Below are positions 36,999 to 49,170 of a stretch of DNA of 64,000 nt, one piece after another. The DNA is from Antitrichia curtipendula. Taxonomy: Eukaryota; Streptophyta; Bryopsida; Hypnales; Leucodontaceae. Every line of letters starts with the position of its first letter. The stretch's first letter is position 1. A program made the position numbers and the translations under genes. The notes below the pieces were generated by a model, which saw nothing but the letters and a program-made list of their open reading frames with translations, was not told the origin of the DNA and searched no databases. The stretch lies in contig OX579635.1 of the NCBI GenBank assembly GCA_951230915.1, forward strand, positions 3,596,001 through 3,660,000, written 5' to 3'.

Positions 36999-37157
36999 TT
37001 AACCCCTAAAAGACTATTTGTTCCCTCAAGGGACAAATTGGGTCCACGTAGGTTCCTATGACCTCAATCTTTAGTGAATTTTTTAAGTTTTTTTGAAGAT
37101 GTGCAGTTTTATGAGAGCTTCACAAATATATAATTTTTATTTCAGTGGAAGCACCAA

Positions 37158-38935
37158 ATGTCGGGTAGAGAGGAGCGCGCTTTGGGAATATGCAGAGTAT
37201 CTAGCTGCAATTGGAAATTATTTGCTTGGAGATTGAGTTGAATCTTCTAGTCGTCTAATCTTCAAATCTTCAAACAACTTTCCGTTGGCCTATCTTGTAA
37301 TGGTTCTATATGGATTCAAAGGTTAGGGTAGGGGATAAAAAACCACAGGCTTTGGACGGGTAAAACAAGACGGCCAGACCACGAGTTGAACCGTCCGGAA
37401 GATAGGCTCCTAAACTTCAAACCCACGGTGACCAGCAAACGTGCCTCATCAGTAGGAACGACATAAAAAAACGACCATGTGGGTGATCAATCCCACTTTG
37501 TCGCCACAAACACAAAACGGGGTCATTATTGGATACCCACATAACCCGCAACAATGTTTACAATGCAAAATGAAAACAACAAGCCTCCAAATCCGGCTAG
37601 GAATAACAATGAAAAGACAACAAGCCTCCAAAACCGGCTAGGAATAACAAGCCACAAGCCACAAGCCACAACACACGATTCTTCAATCTTCAAGTTTTCA
37701 GCTGAACTTTGGTCTACCACCACCGTGGCTCTAAGAATCCAAATCAGATGAGTGACAACTTTTTGGAAAGATAATACAAACTTCTACTCTCCCTCCAAAT
37801 CTCAGCTCAATCTAACACTCTGTCCAACTTCTATGGACTCCCGAAGTTTCGACCCTTGAAATCAAAGGCAACAGACCCTTCCTCACTTCAACACTCACAG
37901 CTCTCTCATAAATGCCCCAAATGAAACGAATGATAGCTTCCTAGAAAGCTAACAAGTTGTTTTACACTTATTTAAATTTTCAAAACAATAAAAAGACTTG
38001 TCCGTCTTCTATGGTTGTCCAAAGTCTCTGCCCCTCTGTATGGGAGACAACAGACCTTCCTCCACTCAAACTAGTACAACTCTTAATTGTTCACTCCAAA
38101 TCAAGCAAGCAAGGACTTTTTGAAAACAATACAACATGATACACAATTCTTCAAATTTTTATTGCCAAAATCCTCGTACATCATGAGATCTCCCTCTCCA
38201 AACATTCGGTTCCCCATTAACCTCTCCAAAATTCCAACTCCACACTACAACCACGACTTCACGAAACTTCCCAAGTCTTCTCCTAGATGCCAAAGGCCCA
38301 CATGGATCAGCCCATACCTCTTTCACATGGGTGGGCCTCCAAATCTTAGCCAAATGACTTGTTTTTATTTTTCTAACTATAAGTTAAACACAAGAAAGAA
38401 GGTGAAATAGTCTTCACCTTCCAACTATGTAACAAGGCCAAATCAACACAAATACTAGTAAAATTCTAATAAGAGTAAAATAAGTAATGGAACTAGTTTA
38501 GATTAAAAACTAAACGCCAAATAAAAAAGAAACAAATCGATGGAGATGATAAAACCGTTCGGTAGTCAAAACCAATCGTCAAGTCGTGGACTTGGTCGGC
38601 TAGTTAAGGACGTCGGTGGTTAACCGACCGGTCCGGGTTTCGAATCCTGTCGAGCTCGTTGACTGGTCCGGATAACCCGCAGCTTGGCACCGCTAGTAAA
38701 GCAGGAATGTACGGCTGACCTGCTACCCTACCCTTGAGCTACAGTGACAAGATGCAAACACCCCAAAATCGTTAACAGGCTCCCGCATTGACCCCCAAAC
38801 CATGGTTCTCACTACAACCCCACCTTTTACTTGGTCATTCAACTTTTTAATCAACTAACCGCTTATTCAAATTCAATCAAATCTAAATAAACACGCATTT
38901 TTACATAATGCAATGTTTCGCAGTACAACACCGGT
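37158..38935. mobile_element. Unclassified 1.78-kb insertion
   Basis: It is inserted into the family-1 element above. It contains a ~42-bp tandem pair near 37,575-37,660 (GCCTCCAAA-CCGGCTAGGAA), C/A-rich sequence with no long conserved frame, and a tRNA-like stretch near its right end. No clear terminal repeats were found, so it may be a SINE/TRIM-type retroelement or a decayed LTR piece. Confidence 0.45.
38640..38760 (-). other. tRNA-like (Pol III box A/B-like) sequence
   Basis: On the minus strand TAGCTCAAGGG resembles an A box. About 90 bases downstream, GGATTCGAAACCC resembles a B box. The spacing is wide for a tRNA gene and the flanks do not form a visible acceptor stem, so a tRNA-derived SINE head is more likely than a functional tRNA. 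Confidence 0.3.
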
Positions 38936-39705
38936 AGAAAAAATTATGGCACAATAAGCTAAAAATGGAGGTTGGCGGGCAATACAAAAAAATCACAAAA
39001 AGTCAAAATAATTTTAAAAAAAAAATTCCCTTAAATTACATATTTTTGTATACATTTGAAGCTTTGATTCATTCTATTTGGATAGTGATGAAAAAGTTAT
39101 GGACAATCTTAGTTTTTCAGACAATCTAAGCATCTTTTGGAAAAAATAACTTAAAGGATTAGTTTTCTAATGCAATTTTTACAACTTTACAAAAATAATT
39201 GTTAGACAAGTTTTCATTTTCTTGCTAGAATAATCTCACTATTGAGATTATTGTATTTTAGGTTCATTTTAGAGCTATTAACGATTTAGTTTTTCCTTCA
39301 ATCTTGAACCTACTACTATTTAACAAATTTTTAATGAGTAAAAATTAAGTGTTTTTTTCTTGAATTTTTTTTTCTAAATTCTCGACTCAAGAATTCAACA
39401 TGAAAACTTTAAAAATCAAAATTGATAGTACAAAAAATTTAAGTTAAGAAGATTCAAAGCGAAAAATCTAGTCAAGCAAGGTGCAAAAAAACTTGTTTTC
39501 TTCACTTTGAATGCAAAAATCTTGCAATCTATGAAGTCAAAGTTTTTGAAATTTCTTTCATACATTCTAATATAAGTCTAATATAAGATCCTACAATTAG
39601 ATATGCAAAAATAATAATAATAATTTATTTTTTGCTTTTTGCAATAGAAGCGGCATTTTTGAGTGTGTTTTGATGGAGAAAAGGCCTCGGTCCTTTAGGG
39701 GTTAA

Positions 39706-40459
39706 AGTCATATTGATAACACTTCATTATAAGTTTAGGGAAGGGGACATAGTGCACTCAAAGATATTGCCTTTTTTATGATGAGGTCAGCTCTAGCAAA
39801 ACTTGCATAATTCCTTCAAGCCTTCCATTAACTAATATTGTAGTTTGGAGCATGCTTTATCAGATTTGTTTCCATCTTATTTTTTGTAACTTTAGTGTAG
39901 CTTGTAATTTTATCATTTTCTTTATACAAATTTTTGTTTTTTGTATTTTTAAAGATTATTGCAAAAGTTATGAGCATTTTAGGTTTGGAAGTAAAATAGA
40001 CTTTATTTTATAGGTGTATGTATGTACATTGAGAGTTTTGAATCTATAATTTTGATTGATGAAAAGTTGAGAGGCCGTGCCCAAACTTTGGGTGAGAGTC
40101 CAAATAAATGTCCATTAAAGAGCCCATTTTGTTGGACCCACAACCATAGTTTGGGCATGGCTTGTCGACTTGGTCGGCCATAGTGTGAAGTGTCACTTAG
40201 GGCCACTTCACACTATGGCCGTCCAAGTCGAGATATGTGAGCCCTCAAGTTAGCACTTGAAGCTCTGGATTTATTTTTCGCGATTTACTGTTAGTTTTTA
40301 GTGTTAATTCACGCAAAATAGCATGAATTAGTAGTTGAGAGGAGTTTGGTAGAAGTCCCTACCAGATTAGTGAGGAACCTTCCTAAATTCATGGAGAGCA
40401 CAAAATACTATGCTTTTCTATGTTTATGTCTTAAATTCAGTGTCTTAGAGTCCATATTA
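39706..40459. other. Flank of the large transposon; contains a hairpin
   Basis: No gene is recognised. A near-perfect hairpin (28-bp arms, one mismatch) lies at 40,165-40,231 around CACTTCACACTATGGCC. Confidence 0.4.
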
Positions 40460-40470
40460 ACGTATTAGAG
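40460..40470 (+). repeat. Left 11-bp target-site duplication
   Basis: ACGTATTAGAG here is repeated exactly at 60,121-60,131. Direct repeats of 8-11 bp are the hallmark of Mutator-like elements. Confidence 0.85.
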
Positions 40471-40690
40471 CAACGACGCTAGCGTGCGAGCTTGGAGCCG
40501 TGAGCCTGTGAGCGTGAAGCGTGGAGCTTGTGAGTGTAGAGCTTGGAAAAAAAAAATTCTATTTTTTTGCCAAAAAATTTTTTTTTGTTAAAAAATTCAA
40601 GAAATTGTATTTTTTGGGCTATGAATGGTAAATTTAGGACCTATGACCGTATATCCTATGACCGTGGCTTTAGGAAATATTTTATGTGGT
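40471..40690 (+). repeat. Left terminal repeat of the transposon
   Basis: The first ~75 bases hold CGAGC/GTGAGC/GAGCTTGG iterations, then A/T homopolymers and 'AGGACCTATGACCGTATATCC'. The same order is seen at 43,480-43,690 and, inverted, at about 60,025-60,120. Similarity is mosaic rather than perfect, as in MULEs with short or degenerate terminal repeats. Confidence 0.75.
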
Positions 40691-41356
40691 ATTTGAATTC
40701 TTTGCAGTATAAAATTTTTTTACATATGATGAGGCCGAGAATCATTTCTTATGGAGTCTCTAAAAAAATTGGGGAAGTCTGGTGTTGACCATAGTGTTGT
40801 CCCAATAAATTTAGAAATATAAAATAATAAAGTTGTGTTTAGGATGGGAGTCATTTAAGATTGAGTCTAAGCTTAAGGTTTAGGGTCTGAATGGATTTCA
40901 AAAGCAAATGAAGATAGCCCCGAAATCAAATGAGACCAAGTCTATACATGCTTTATTTATTATTCTATACATGCTTTGCCTATACATGCTTCAATTAGTA
41001 TTTTCAACAAAATGTCAGAGAACCGAAGGGGAATATAATTCTCCACACAATGACTGAGAAAGGCTATTCCCCCAAACGGTCCTCTGGCATGTATGACCAT
41101 CGAACATGACACCTCTTATAGTGGCGCGTTCTAGAATGCCAATCGTTATGGGACATATGAATTGGAACCTTGAAACTTTGGTCTTGTCACTCTTCCTCAT
41201 TTTCAGCACTTATCACCACTCTATAGTTCACACAGACTAGCATTATGAATGGAAACTGGCATCTAACCAAAGTCGTTTTCATATTCTTTGGAGCTTCTGT
41301 AGAATTAAATAGGAAATATTGAAGTTCAAATGGTATTTAAGTCTCAAAAACTTCCC

Positions 41357-41441
41357 ACCTCCTAAAATGTACCCGGTTTGTACAGTGTTGAAGGCTACAT
41401 AAAAGCAACATGTACAGGTAGTATACATTTCAGGAGGTGGA
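41357..41441. repeat. Small hairpin inside a dispersed repeat
   Basis: CCACCTCCTAAAATGTAC at about 41,357 faces the inverted GTATACATTTCAGGAGGTGG ending near 41,441. The block belongs to the dispersed repeat also found at 15.2, 16.6 and 51.0 kb. Confidence 0.5.
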
Positions 41442-41725
41442 CAAGGTTTTAGCCCTATGCGCTTTTAGAACCTCCTACCTCCTAGAGAACACAAAACACA
41501 TTCAGAGAATTTATTTCATGTTCAGGATTTAATATTAGATAAGGGGTGATCATTGTAATTCTTGGCCATTTCCACCCTCATATTGCCAAACATTGATAAA
41601 CTCACATATTATCATACATCAAATACAAAAATGTTGTATTCCATATGCTCCAAACCATTTCAATCGTATCAAAAATATATTAATACGATTCAAATGAAGT
41701 ACAAAGAAGAACGTCAATTGTCTCC

Positions 41726-43114
41726 CTACACTGGCACACTGATGATCCCTGCTCGAAGTAAAAGAAGCTTCAACTCGTTGAAGCTATAACTAGGCACATG
41801 AATGAATTGGTCGTCATGAATGTCCATTTTGCAAAAGTATCGGTACAGGTAGTACAAGTGCTTGCAATTCACATATGCTTGACGCCCACCAATAGCGGAA
41901 ACGGACATGTGAACAAAGTCCGGACATGTGCATGAGGGAAACATACCAATTGTAATTTTGTATACATTTTGATTTGGATCTACCCCGGTCTTCAGTGAGA
42001 TTATTGCACCAAGACCTGGAAAAGGAAGTAAAGTCACTCCCAAAATTTTCCCTTTGACATTTCCAGCACTCTCCCACTTGTTCCGCTGCTCTGTAGTTGG
42101 TGCATTTGCATTCCGCCGTATGATTCGATTGTTCCTAACTGTTGGATACAAAATTGCATCCTGTGGCGGTGGTTGATCATAGAAGACACTCTTGAATATG
42201 TTTGACATATTGAAGAGTCATCGTGGCGATAATGTAGGTCGCTCTTGGAGGAGGAATCCAGCATGCTGAAGATACAATGTCTCCTCTCGATTGAGGTTAG
42301 TCCCGGTTAAAACAGGCCAAACCTCTAGCACCTCGGGCCTGTCTATAACGTACTTGCGCTTGGTACCTTTCACACATCTTTCAATGTCATTCCAACAAAA
42401 CCAAAAGTCTGCCATCATCTCTCGCCTTGTGCCGTAATCTTCCTTCCTACCACGGTAGGTAGGAGCTGGGGATCCCGACCGTCCTCTAGCAATTTTTGCA
42501 ACGCACTTGATATTCGATGTTCGTTGCTGAGCTTTACATTTTGCGTTTGATTTATGGCTGATCCTTGCAATGTGCCACTTTGACGTATCGCAATCGGTTT
42601 CAAATGCAGTCGTAACATGCTTGGATGGATGAACCTTCGGTTGCTTTCCCTTGTCCTCGGCAGTCTCTACGAAAGCTGTATTGGACCTTGTTCGAACACG
42701 AGGTTGAGAAAAATTAACTTTGTCAGGTCGATGTGAGTCTCCTGCATCGCCAATGGGAATGTCCAACTTCCTCTTTGTGCTTCCAAAAATCTCTTCTCCT
42801 TCCAAGTGCGGTACACAAGTTCCAACACCCTCAGCTCCAGGCAATGTATTCTATGCCTCTGCCATTTTCTTCGGGTCTCCACTTCGCCTTGCAGCTCGCA
42901 ACTTTAATTCCCCCTTCGATGGACCTGATCCAGATGTATGTCCTCTCAAGTAAGCACGGAAATTTGTCATTTGGGTCCAAGCACGGATACTATCATCGCA
43001 AGTGGCGTCAAATAAATTGTTGCCTCGATTCCCCGACATTTGAAGCCACTTATTGTGAACTGTTTCAGACAAGTTGCAGGATGGCATATCCGCCAGCTCC
43101 TCTAAACTCAAATC
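41726..43114 (-). pseudogene. Duplicate transposase exon 2 (SWIM half), two stops
   Basis: The segment is collinear with exon 2 of the intact gene (46,539-45,151) and keeps the splice acceptor (TTTCTAG) just upstream. The reading frame is continuous except for two nonsense codons. TAG at 42,851-42,853 stands where the intact copy has Leu, and TGA at 42,215-42,217 stands where it has Arg. The SWIM motif (CTC...NCKHLYYL) is preserved. No exon 1 accompanies it, so it cannot make a whole transposase. The C-terminal six residues differ from the intact copy. It belongs to a partial duplication of the element's left arm. Confidence 0.88.
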
Positions 43115-43347
43115 CTAGAAATCCATCTCCAGAAAGAATTCATTAGTAAAATTTTAAACATGAAAGCTCATTAGTGACTGTGAATTCAAAACATTTAGTC
43201 CACATATACATCAATACCATTAAACAACATTCCATTTGCCCCCCCAAAAAATTATACAAATATTTTTGTTCTGGAATGAATCATTTTATCTAACAAACAA
43301 ACAATACCAACTATCATTCCTCTGTATTTAGTTCCTAATGCGGGACC

Positions 43348-43433
43348 AAAAATAGGGGTACCTTGAGAGTACCCAAATACTACCGTCGGATCCGACGGTA
43401 GTATATTGGCTCCCTCAAGGTACCCCTGTTTTG
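43348..43433. repeat. Palindrome P0, core CCGTCGG-AT-CCGACGG
   Basis: Inverted arms meet at 43,390/43,391. The central 16 bases form a perfect palindrome, and the outer GGGTACCTTGAG and CTCAAGGTACCCC also pair. It shares its core with four palindromes at 52.4-53.9 kb and lies about 50 bp outside the inner terminus copy. Confidence 0.8.
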
Positions 43434-43479
43434 TGTCATTCCAGGTAAAAAAAAAAAAATGTTGTTTATTGAAACATCA

Positions 43480-43690
43480 ACGACGCTAGCATGCGAGCCT
43501 AGAGCGGCGAGCTTGTGAGCTGCGAGCGTGGAGCTTGTGAGACTGGAGCCCTCCAACTAAAAATTAAAAATAAAAATTCCTTCAAAATATTTTTTCTAAT
43601 TTTTTTTCCAAAAATAAATGAAAACTTACTATTTATAGTAAGTTTTGTGACCTATGACCGCTATACCCTATTACCGTGGTTTTAGATAAT
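43480..43690 (+). repeat. Inner copy of the left terminus
   Basis: CAACGACGCTAGCATGCGAG is followed by CGAGC/GTGAGC iterations and 'GACCTATGACCGCTATACCC', in the same orientation as the outer left end at 40,471. It marks a second possible left boundary, so a 16.6-kb element (43.48-60.12 kb) may lie inside the 19.65-kb unit. Confidence 0.75.
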
Positions 43691-43754
43691 TGTTTTTCTG
43701 ACTCGGCCAAATATCATTTTCAATGGGAAGAGACCTTCAAACTTGAGTGCATGT

Positions 43755-44397
43755 TTAACCCCTAAATGCTCGAGGCACCAAATTTTGGTGTTGATAGTAC
43801 TTTGAAGTTAAATAAAACCTAACCAATTTGTTTTTTTCATTAGTTAATTTAATGGAAACTTATTTTTGAAGTTCTGATTTAGCAGCAAAAAACCGATTAA
43901 GGAAACAAATCATTATTATTTCTCTATCCATGATTTTGTACAAGGGTGTCCATTGCAATCTTGACTTACCATAGTGTTGAGGACTCTCGTAAATGAGCTT
44001 GAAATACACCACATCTTGTAGAGAACTTCACATTACAGATTCATTAAAAAATTTGTAGATAAGATTTTGAGAAGTCGTAAATTCATTGGGGCTATGCATG
44101 TTAGGCCCTTAACCTCATATTTTAGAGGTGACCAACTTTTTAGATTTGACAAGTAAAAAGAGGATTGAAAGACTTCAAATCAGTTTCGCAATTTTAACAC
44201 CCTCATGATCAAACATTATAATCTTTCAATCCGTAAGAGATATTGTTGTGTCCTCTTTTCCTATGTGTGATCTCAAATATTTCTACTTTGAATTGCTATG
44301 ATTACAAATAAACAAAAATTGATATAGCTTGTCAAGCTCTTCAATATACAACACATTTATAGAAGCTCAAAGAAGGCCTTAGGCATTTAGGGGTTAA
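43755..44397 (+). mobile_element. Intact family-2 TTAA MITE (643 bp)
   Basis: The termini TTAA-CCCCTAAATGCTCGAGGC and GCCTTAGGCATTTAGGGG-TTAA are intact. Because it sits inside the transposon and is absent at the equivalent place in the left-arm duplicate, it probably inserted after that duplication. It serves as the uninterrupted reference for the split copy at 3,615-6,250. Confidence 0.85.
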
Positions 44398-45150
44398 GCA
44401 TTAACTTCACCCTCAAAGATTCTACTTTCTATGCAATTACATATTTTTTATTAAACCCACTATAATCAATTTAGCAAAAAGTATCCACACATACAAAGTT
44501 GGATATTTCACAGCCTCTACTAAAGACACTACAAATGAACTATTAAGAATTTGCTCAATATTCAGACCGCCACCAGAAGCATAATTATGGGATCTAGGGG
44601 ATTTGAAGTTGGAGCATTAGATTAAAGCTTCACGTCCTCTCGCAAATATACTCCAACTTGAACAATTGAGCACTCCTAAGAATAAAAATATAAAATGTTG
44701 AAGACGTCTGTAAAATTAAAAATAAATTAATAAAATAAAAATGGTGAAAAAAAAGAAAGAAGAGAATTCGGAAAAAAGAAAAACAACAGTAAAAACACAA
44801 TGAAAGAAAATGTAAAAAAAAAAAAAAAAAATGAAAGAGAAATGAAAAAAAAATAGAAAAAAATGAAAAATGAAGGAAAAAAAATGAAAAGAAAAATGGA
44901 AAAAAAAAATTGGAACGTCAAGGACAGAATTTTTTTTTCTTATTCATATGTGAATTATTTGATTAGGGAATCCAATTGTAATTGTTGCCCATTTTTACCT
45001 TCGTCATTCGAAACATTTGGCCAATGAGACATACTCTCATATTTCAAGAATGCACAAACGTTTGCATTCTATAAACTTAAAATCATTTCAATCGCAACAA
45101 ATGTAAATTAATACAATACGAATGAAGTGCATAGAAGATTTTGGCCATGC
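44398..45150. other. Transposase 3' flank with purine tract
   Basis: Positions 44,740-44,920 are an almost uninterrupted A/G-rich tract (GAAAAA repeats). The last ~150 bp before the stop codon match the equivalent flank of the duplicated copy at 41,560-41,725, so the duplication includes the 3' untranslated region. Confidence 0.5.
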
Positions 45151-48100
45151 CTATTCCAAAATAGTAATGATCTCTGCTCGAAGTAGAAGAAGCTTCAACT
45201 CGTTGAAGCTATAACTGGGTGCATGAATGAACTTGTCATCATGTATGTCCATCTTGCAGAAGTAACGGTACAAATAGTACAAGTGCTTGCAATTCACGTA
45301 CTTCTGACGACCTCCAATCGCAGAGACAACCATGCTTACAAAGTCCGGACATGTGCACGCAGGGAACATACCCATTGTAATTCGATACACATTTCTTGTA
45401 TTGTCTGCCCCAGTTTCAAGTGACACAATTGCACCAAGCCCGGGAAGAGGAAGCAACGTCACTCCCAGAATTTGTCCCTTGATGTTGCCTGCACTCTCCC
45501 ACTTGTTCCATTGTTCTGCAGTTGGCGCATTTGGAATCCGGCGTATGTTGCGGTTGTTCCTCACTGTTGGATACACATCCGGATTTGATGGCGGCGGTTG
45601 ATCATACAAGACGCTCTTGAAAATCTTTGACATACTGAACAGACGACGTGGAGACAATGTAGGTTGCTCTTGAAGACAGAAGCCAGCATGTTGTAGTAGC
45701 AATGTTTCTTCTCGATTGAGGTTGATCCCACTCAAAACCGGCCATACGTTTGGTACCTCGGGCCAATCTATAACCCACTTGCGCTTGGTTCCCTTCACAC
45801 ATCTTTCAATGTCATCTCCACAGAACCAAAAATCAGCCACGACCTCTCGTTTACTCCCGTATTCTTTCTTTCTACCGCGATACGTTGGAGCTGGGGTTCC
45901 CTTCTGTCCCCTTGCAATTCTTGCAGTGCACTTCAAATTTGAGCCTCGTTGTTGAGCTTGACATTTTGCATTAGATTTATGACTGATCCTTGCAATATGC
46001 CACTTCAATGTGTCGCAATCATTTTCAAATGCAACAGCAACATGATGAGAGGTATTTGCCTCAGGCTGTTTACCTTTCCCTTCTAAAGATTCCACAGAAG
46101 CCGCAGTAGACCTCGTCCGTACACGAGGTTGAGAGAAATTGACCTTGTCTGGTCGATGTGAGTCTCCCGCATCGCCAATGGGAACGTCCAACTTCCTCTT
46201 TGTGCTTCCAAAAAACTCTTCTCCTTCCAAATGTGGTATACGAGTTCCAATCCCTTCTGCTCCAGGTAGTGTATTCAATGCCTCTGCCATCTTTTTAGGA
46301 TCTCCGCTTCGTCTAGCCGCTCTCAACTTCAATTCACCCTTCGATGGACCAGATCCTGATGAATGTCCTTTCAAAAAAGAACGGTAGTTTGTCATTTGCA
46401 TCCATGCACGGATACTGTCATCGCAAGTCGCGTCAAAGAGATTGTTTCCTCGATTTCCGGACATTTGGAGCCACTTGTTATGAACTGTTTCGGACAAATT
46501 GCATGAAGGCATGTCCGCCAGCTCCTCCAAATTCAATTCCTACACAATCATTCCCCCCCGAATATATGACTTCAGACAAGTTATTTTATAAATCATAACC
46601 AGCAGTCACTGAAAACTGGAACCATTTAATCAACGTATAGATTATAATACATGAAAGACATTTCTATACCACAACATCTTAAAATATCTTACTCCTTCAC
46701 AAAGAGATTTTATTTAATTATTGGACTTCACAGAAAAAATAATCCCAGTTGTATTTCAAATTATTGATTTCTTCCCTATCCAAAACCAAAAAGTGGAGCA
46801 CCGCAAAGAAGCCCCAAAACATTAGTCGGGTCCTACTTTTTGGTTGTTGATTCAATTGTTTACAAATTCTAGAGGCAAGATGACAATTACTCAAAAATTA
46901 AAGAACTGAGGTTTGCGTACGTTTGAACACCAATCAATACAACTCAATCTCACAATAAATTTTTGCAAGAAAAAATGAAATTTAAAAAATTTAATTATGA
47001 ATGCACTTACCATTTGCATGAAGCCTCCCCATTGCCGATACCTGAAATGCCAAAAAGCAAGCCAATGGTCTAAATGATGAAGTGCATCTTCACTGGCCGC
47101 TCCAGATGATAACCACCACGAACGAATTGCAAGGTACCGCGTCTTTGCCTCTTCCATATTCTTAGAGTCTTTGTACTGCTTGCATAGTACAATGTGTTGT
47201 TGTTGTAAGTTTTCCTTGATGTGCTTCTGCGTGTGCTTTTGAAGAGAAATACTCCAATGCAACAAGCACGTCCTCTCACGATTCTCCATTTCGTCCTTCT
47301 CAGAGCCAGTGCTATAAACAATTCGAACTGCATTCCAGTTGGCCATGGCGCTGTCTGCCATGAATCCTTTGAAGTTTGGATGATGTATTCCATGTCGTGA
47401 CATCACAGCATTCAAGCATCTCCAGAATTGTACCTGAATCTCGGTATCCTCGGATTGCATATCGCATGTCGAAATGGTCATTACCTTCTTATATTCTGGA
47501 TCATACACGTGGCAAGCCATGGTTGTCCACTCCTTCAAACGCTTCACGTGGTCAAACATCATCCACGCATTTTGAAGATTCTCCCCTGGCTGCATGCGTC
47601 TCACTAGGTCCACTCTACTTCCAGGTCCTTCGGTGAGCATCTTGAAAATGTATATTTTTTCCTTTCCTTGCCCAGGGAAAACACTGTCATGTAAAAAATC
47701 GAACTTCGACTCCTTCTTCATGGTCATAATATTATCGATGACACCTCCTCGGTTGTTTGAGCGAAATGAAGAAATTACATTCCGTATATTTGGACTACTT
47801 AAGTACTGGAAGCGATCCATGACCTCCTCTAGTTCTTCCCCTCTCAACATCTCTTTCTCTCCCTCTCCGTTGTGAAACAAATAGTTCGTAAGGAAATCCT
47901 TGCTAGCAGAAAGAGCTATTGCAGAGTTGGTGGCTGTTGGTGTTTTGGCCACCTGCTCCCCAATGAGTTCACAAATTTCCTTTGCAGAATCTCTATACAT
48001 GCCCCTCGCAACAGGGTGAGCATGATTTCCGAGGTAAATGGCAGTCCTACTCATTTTTGGATTCTCACTATATGAATAATACATTCTAGCATCACATGTG

Positions 48101-49170
48101 TTCAAGCATGTAGGTGACATCTTGCAAACTTTGCACACTACAGTACAATCTTTGGGAGGACTATTTCCAACTGCAAAAAGGAAGATTGTATAACCAGCCC
48201 ACTCTGTCTCGTTCCTTGTGGAAGTTCTCCTCATATATTCACACTTAGGATTTTCACAAACTAGATGAGCAGCGCAATATGACTTACGGAACTTTAGATT
48301 GTCCGAGTTGTGAATATTTGTTGTCACTAGCTTGCACCAAGCGTGTCCGTCGTACCGCTTGTCCATCCCATCCAAGTTCCGGGCCGCCGCCGAAGATGAC
48401 AAAGAGCGACATGGAGGCAACTCGAAGATGACATCCCCGTTGAAGATTGGTGGAAGAAATTGGACACGGTGGTGCTTCAAGGAATTCAGATCCATTGTTG
48501 AAAGTTCGTTTCGAGAGCGATGCATTTGGGAAAGTCTCCTCAAACAATCTCTTATGCTAACTCGGTCAACTATATTTGGATGCAGCGGAGGACGCGACTG
48601 TGAAGATTGGGCAGGACTATTGGACGGGGTGCCGGACATTGAGTTCAAAATAACAATCTCTTCTGATGCACCATGGAGAGAGGATGGTTGCTTACGGAGT
48701 GTCAAGTCTGGGGACTCTCCCTCTGATTCGCTAGACAACTCTATGATAGGATCTAATTTCTCGATTTTCACTGCGCGGAGAAGTACAGAATTGCGAAGGA
48801 CTGGAAAAACGTCACGGGACGGACTAGGTGAAACGGGGCGTATGACGTACGGCATATCCACTGTTGACGTATCTGAATGTCGACTTAGAATCTCAGTAGA
48901 TGCAACAAGCATAGACAGTGGAAGCCCGTAAGCTCTATAGTTTCCGGCAGCGAGGTACCAGCAATGTCCCTCCTCTTCCACTGACTTCACAACAGGCACA
49001 GATTGTTGTAAATCACCAGATTCTGACTTCCTTTCCTCTTCGACATAGATAGAAGACTCTACAAATTTGAAACGAACATGGAGCAGGTGACTGAGAACCC
49101 GAGCACGACCGTCTTCATCAACCGGGAATACAAGGGGATCTTCATGACCGTCGACTCGAATGCAAGCCAT
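45151..49170 (-). CDS. Mutator-like transposase, two exons, 1,182 aa
   Basis: Exon 1 runs 49,170 to 47,011 and exon 2 runs 46,539 to 45,151. The intron begins GTAAGT and ends TTGTGTAG, and phase is kept (GGFMQM joins ELNLEEL). The start ATG at 49,170 has an excellent context (ACCATGGC). In order there is: a serine-rich N-terminus with an acidic IIELSSESE stretch (residues ~142-150); a zinc-binding region resembling WRKY-GCM1 (Cys near 299, 305 and 310, more Cys at 342-359, closing HAH at 383-385); a DDE-type region with MADSAMANWNAVRIVY around Asp606; and a C-terminal SWIM zinc finger (CTC near 1,115, then NCKHLYYL). GCM/WRKY-type finger plus SWIM is known in plant and animal MULE transposases. 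No stop or frameshift is seen, so it could be active. It lies divergent to the methyltransferase-like gene. Confidence 0.88.

Larger units (their letters stand above)
36999..39705 (-). mobile_element. Family-1 element split by a 1.78-kb insertion
   Basis: The termini TTAA-CCCCTAAAAG (36,999) and CCTTTAGGGG-TTAA (39,705) belong together: the left 160 bp and the right 770 bp are the two parts of one subfamily-b element. The break falls within the block that reads 'TTCAGTGGAAGCACC...AAATTATGGCAC', matching 35,660-35,695 of the neighbouring copy. Confidence 0.7.

Noticed and set aside
48284..48931. Plus- and minus-strand frames of up to 199 codons opposite the transposase
   Set aside because: They are shadows of transposase exon 1, which has the better composition, motifs and splice structure.
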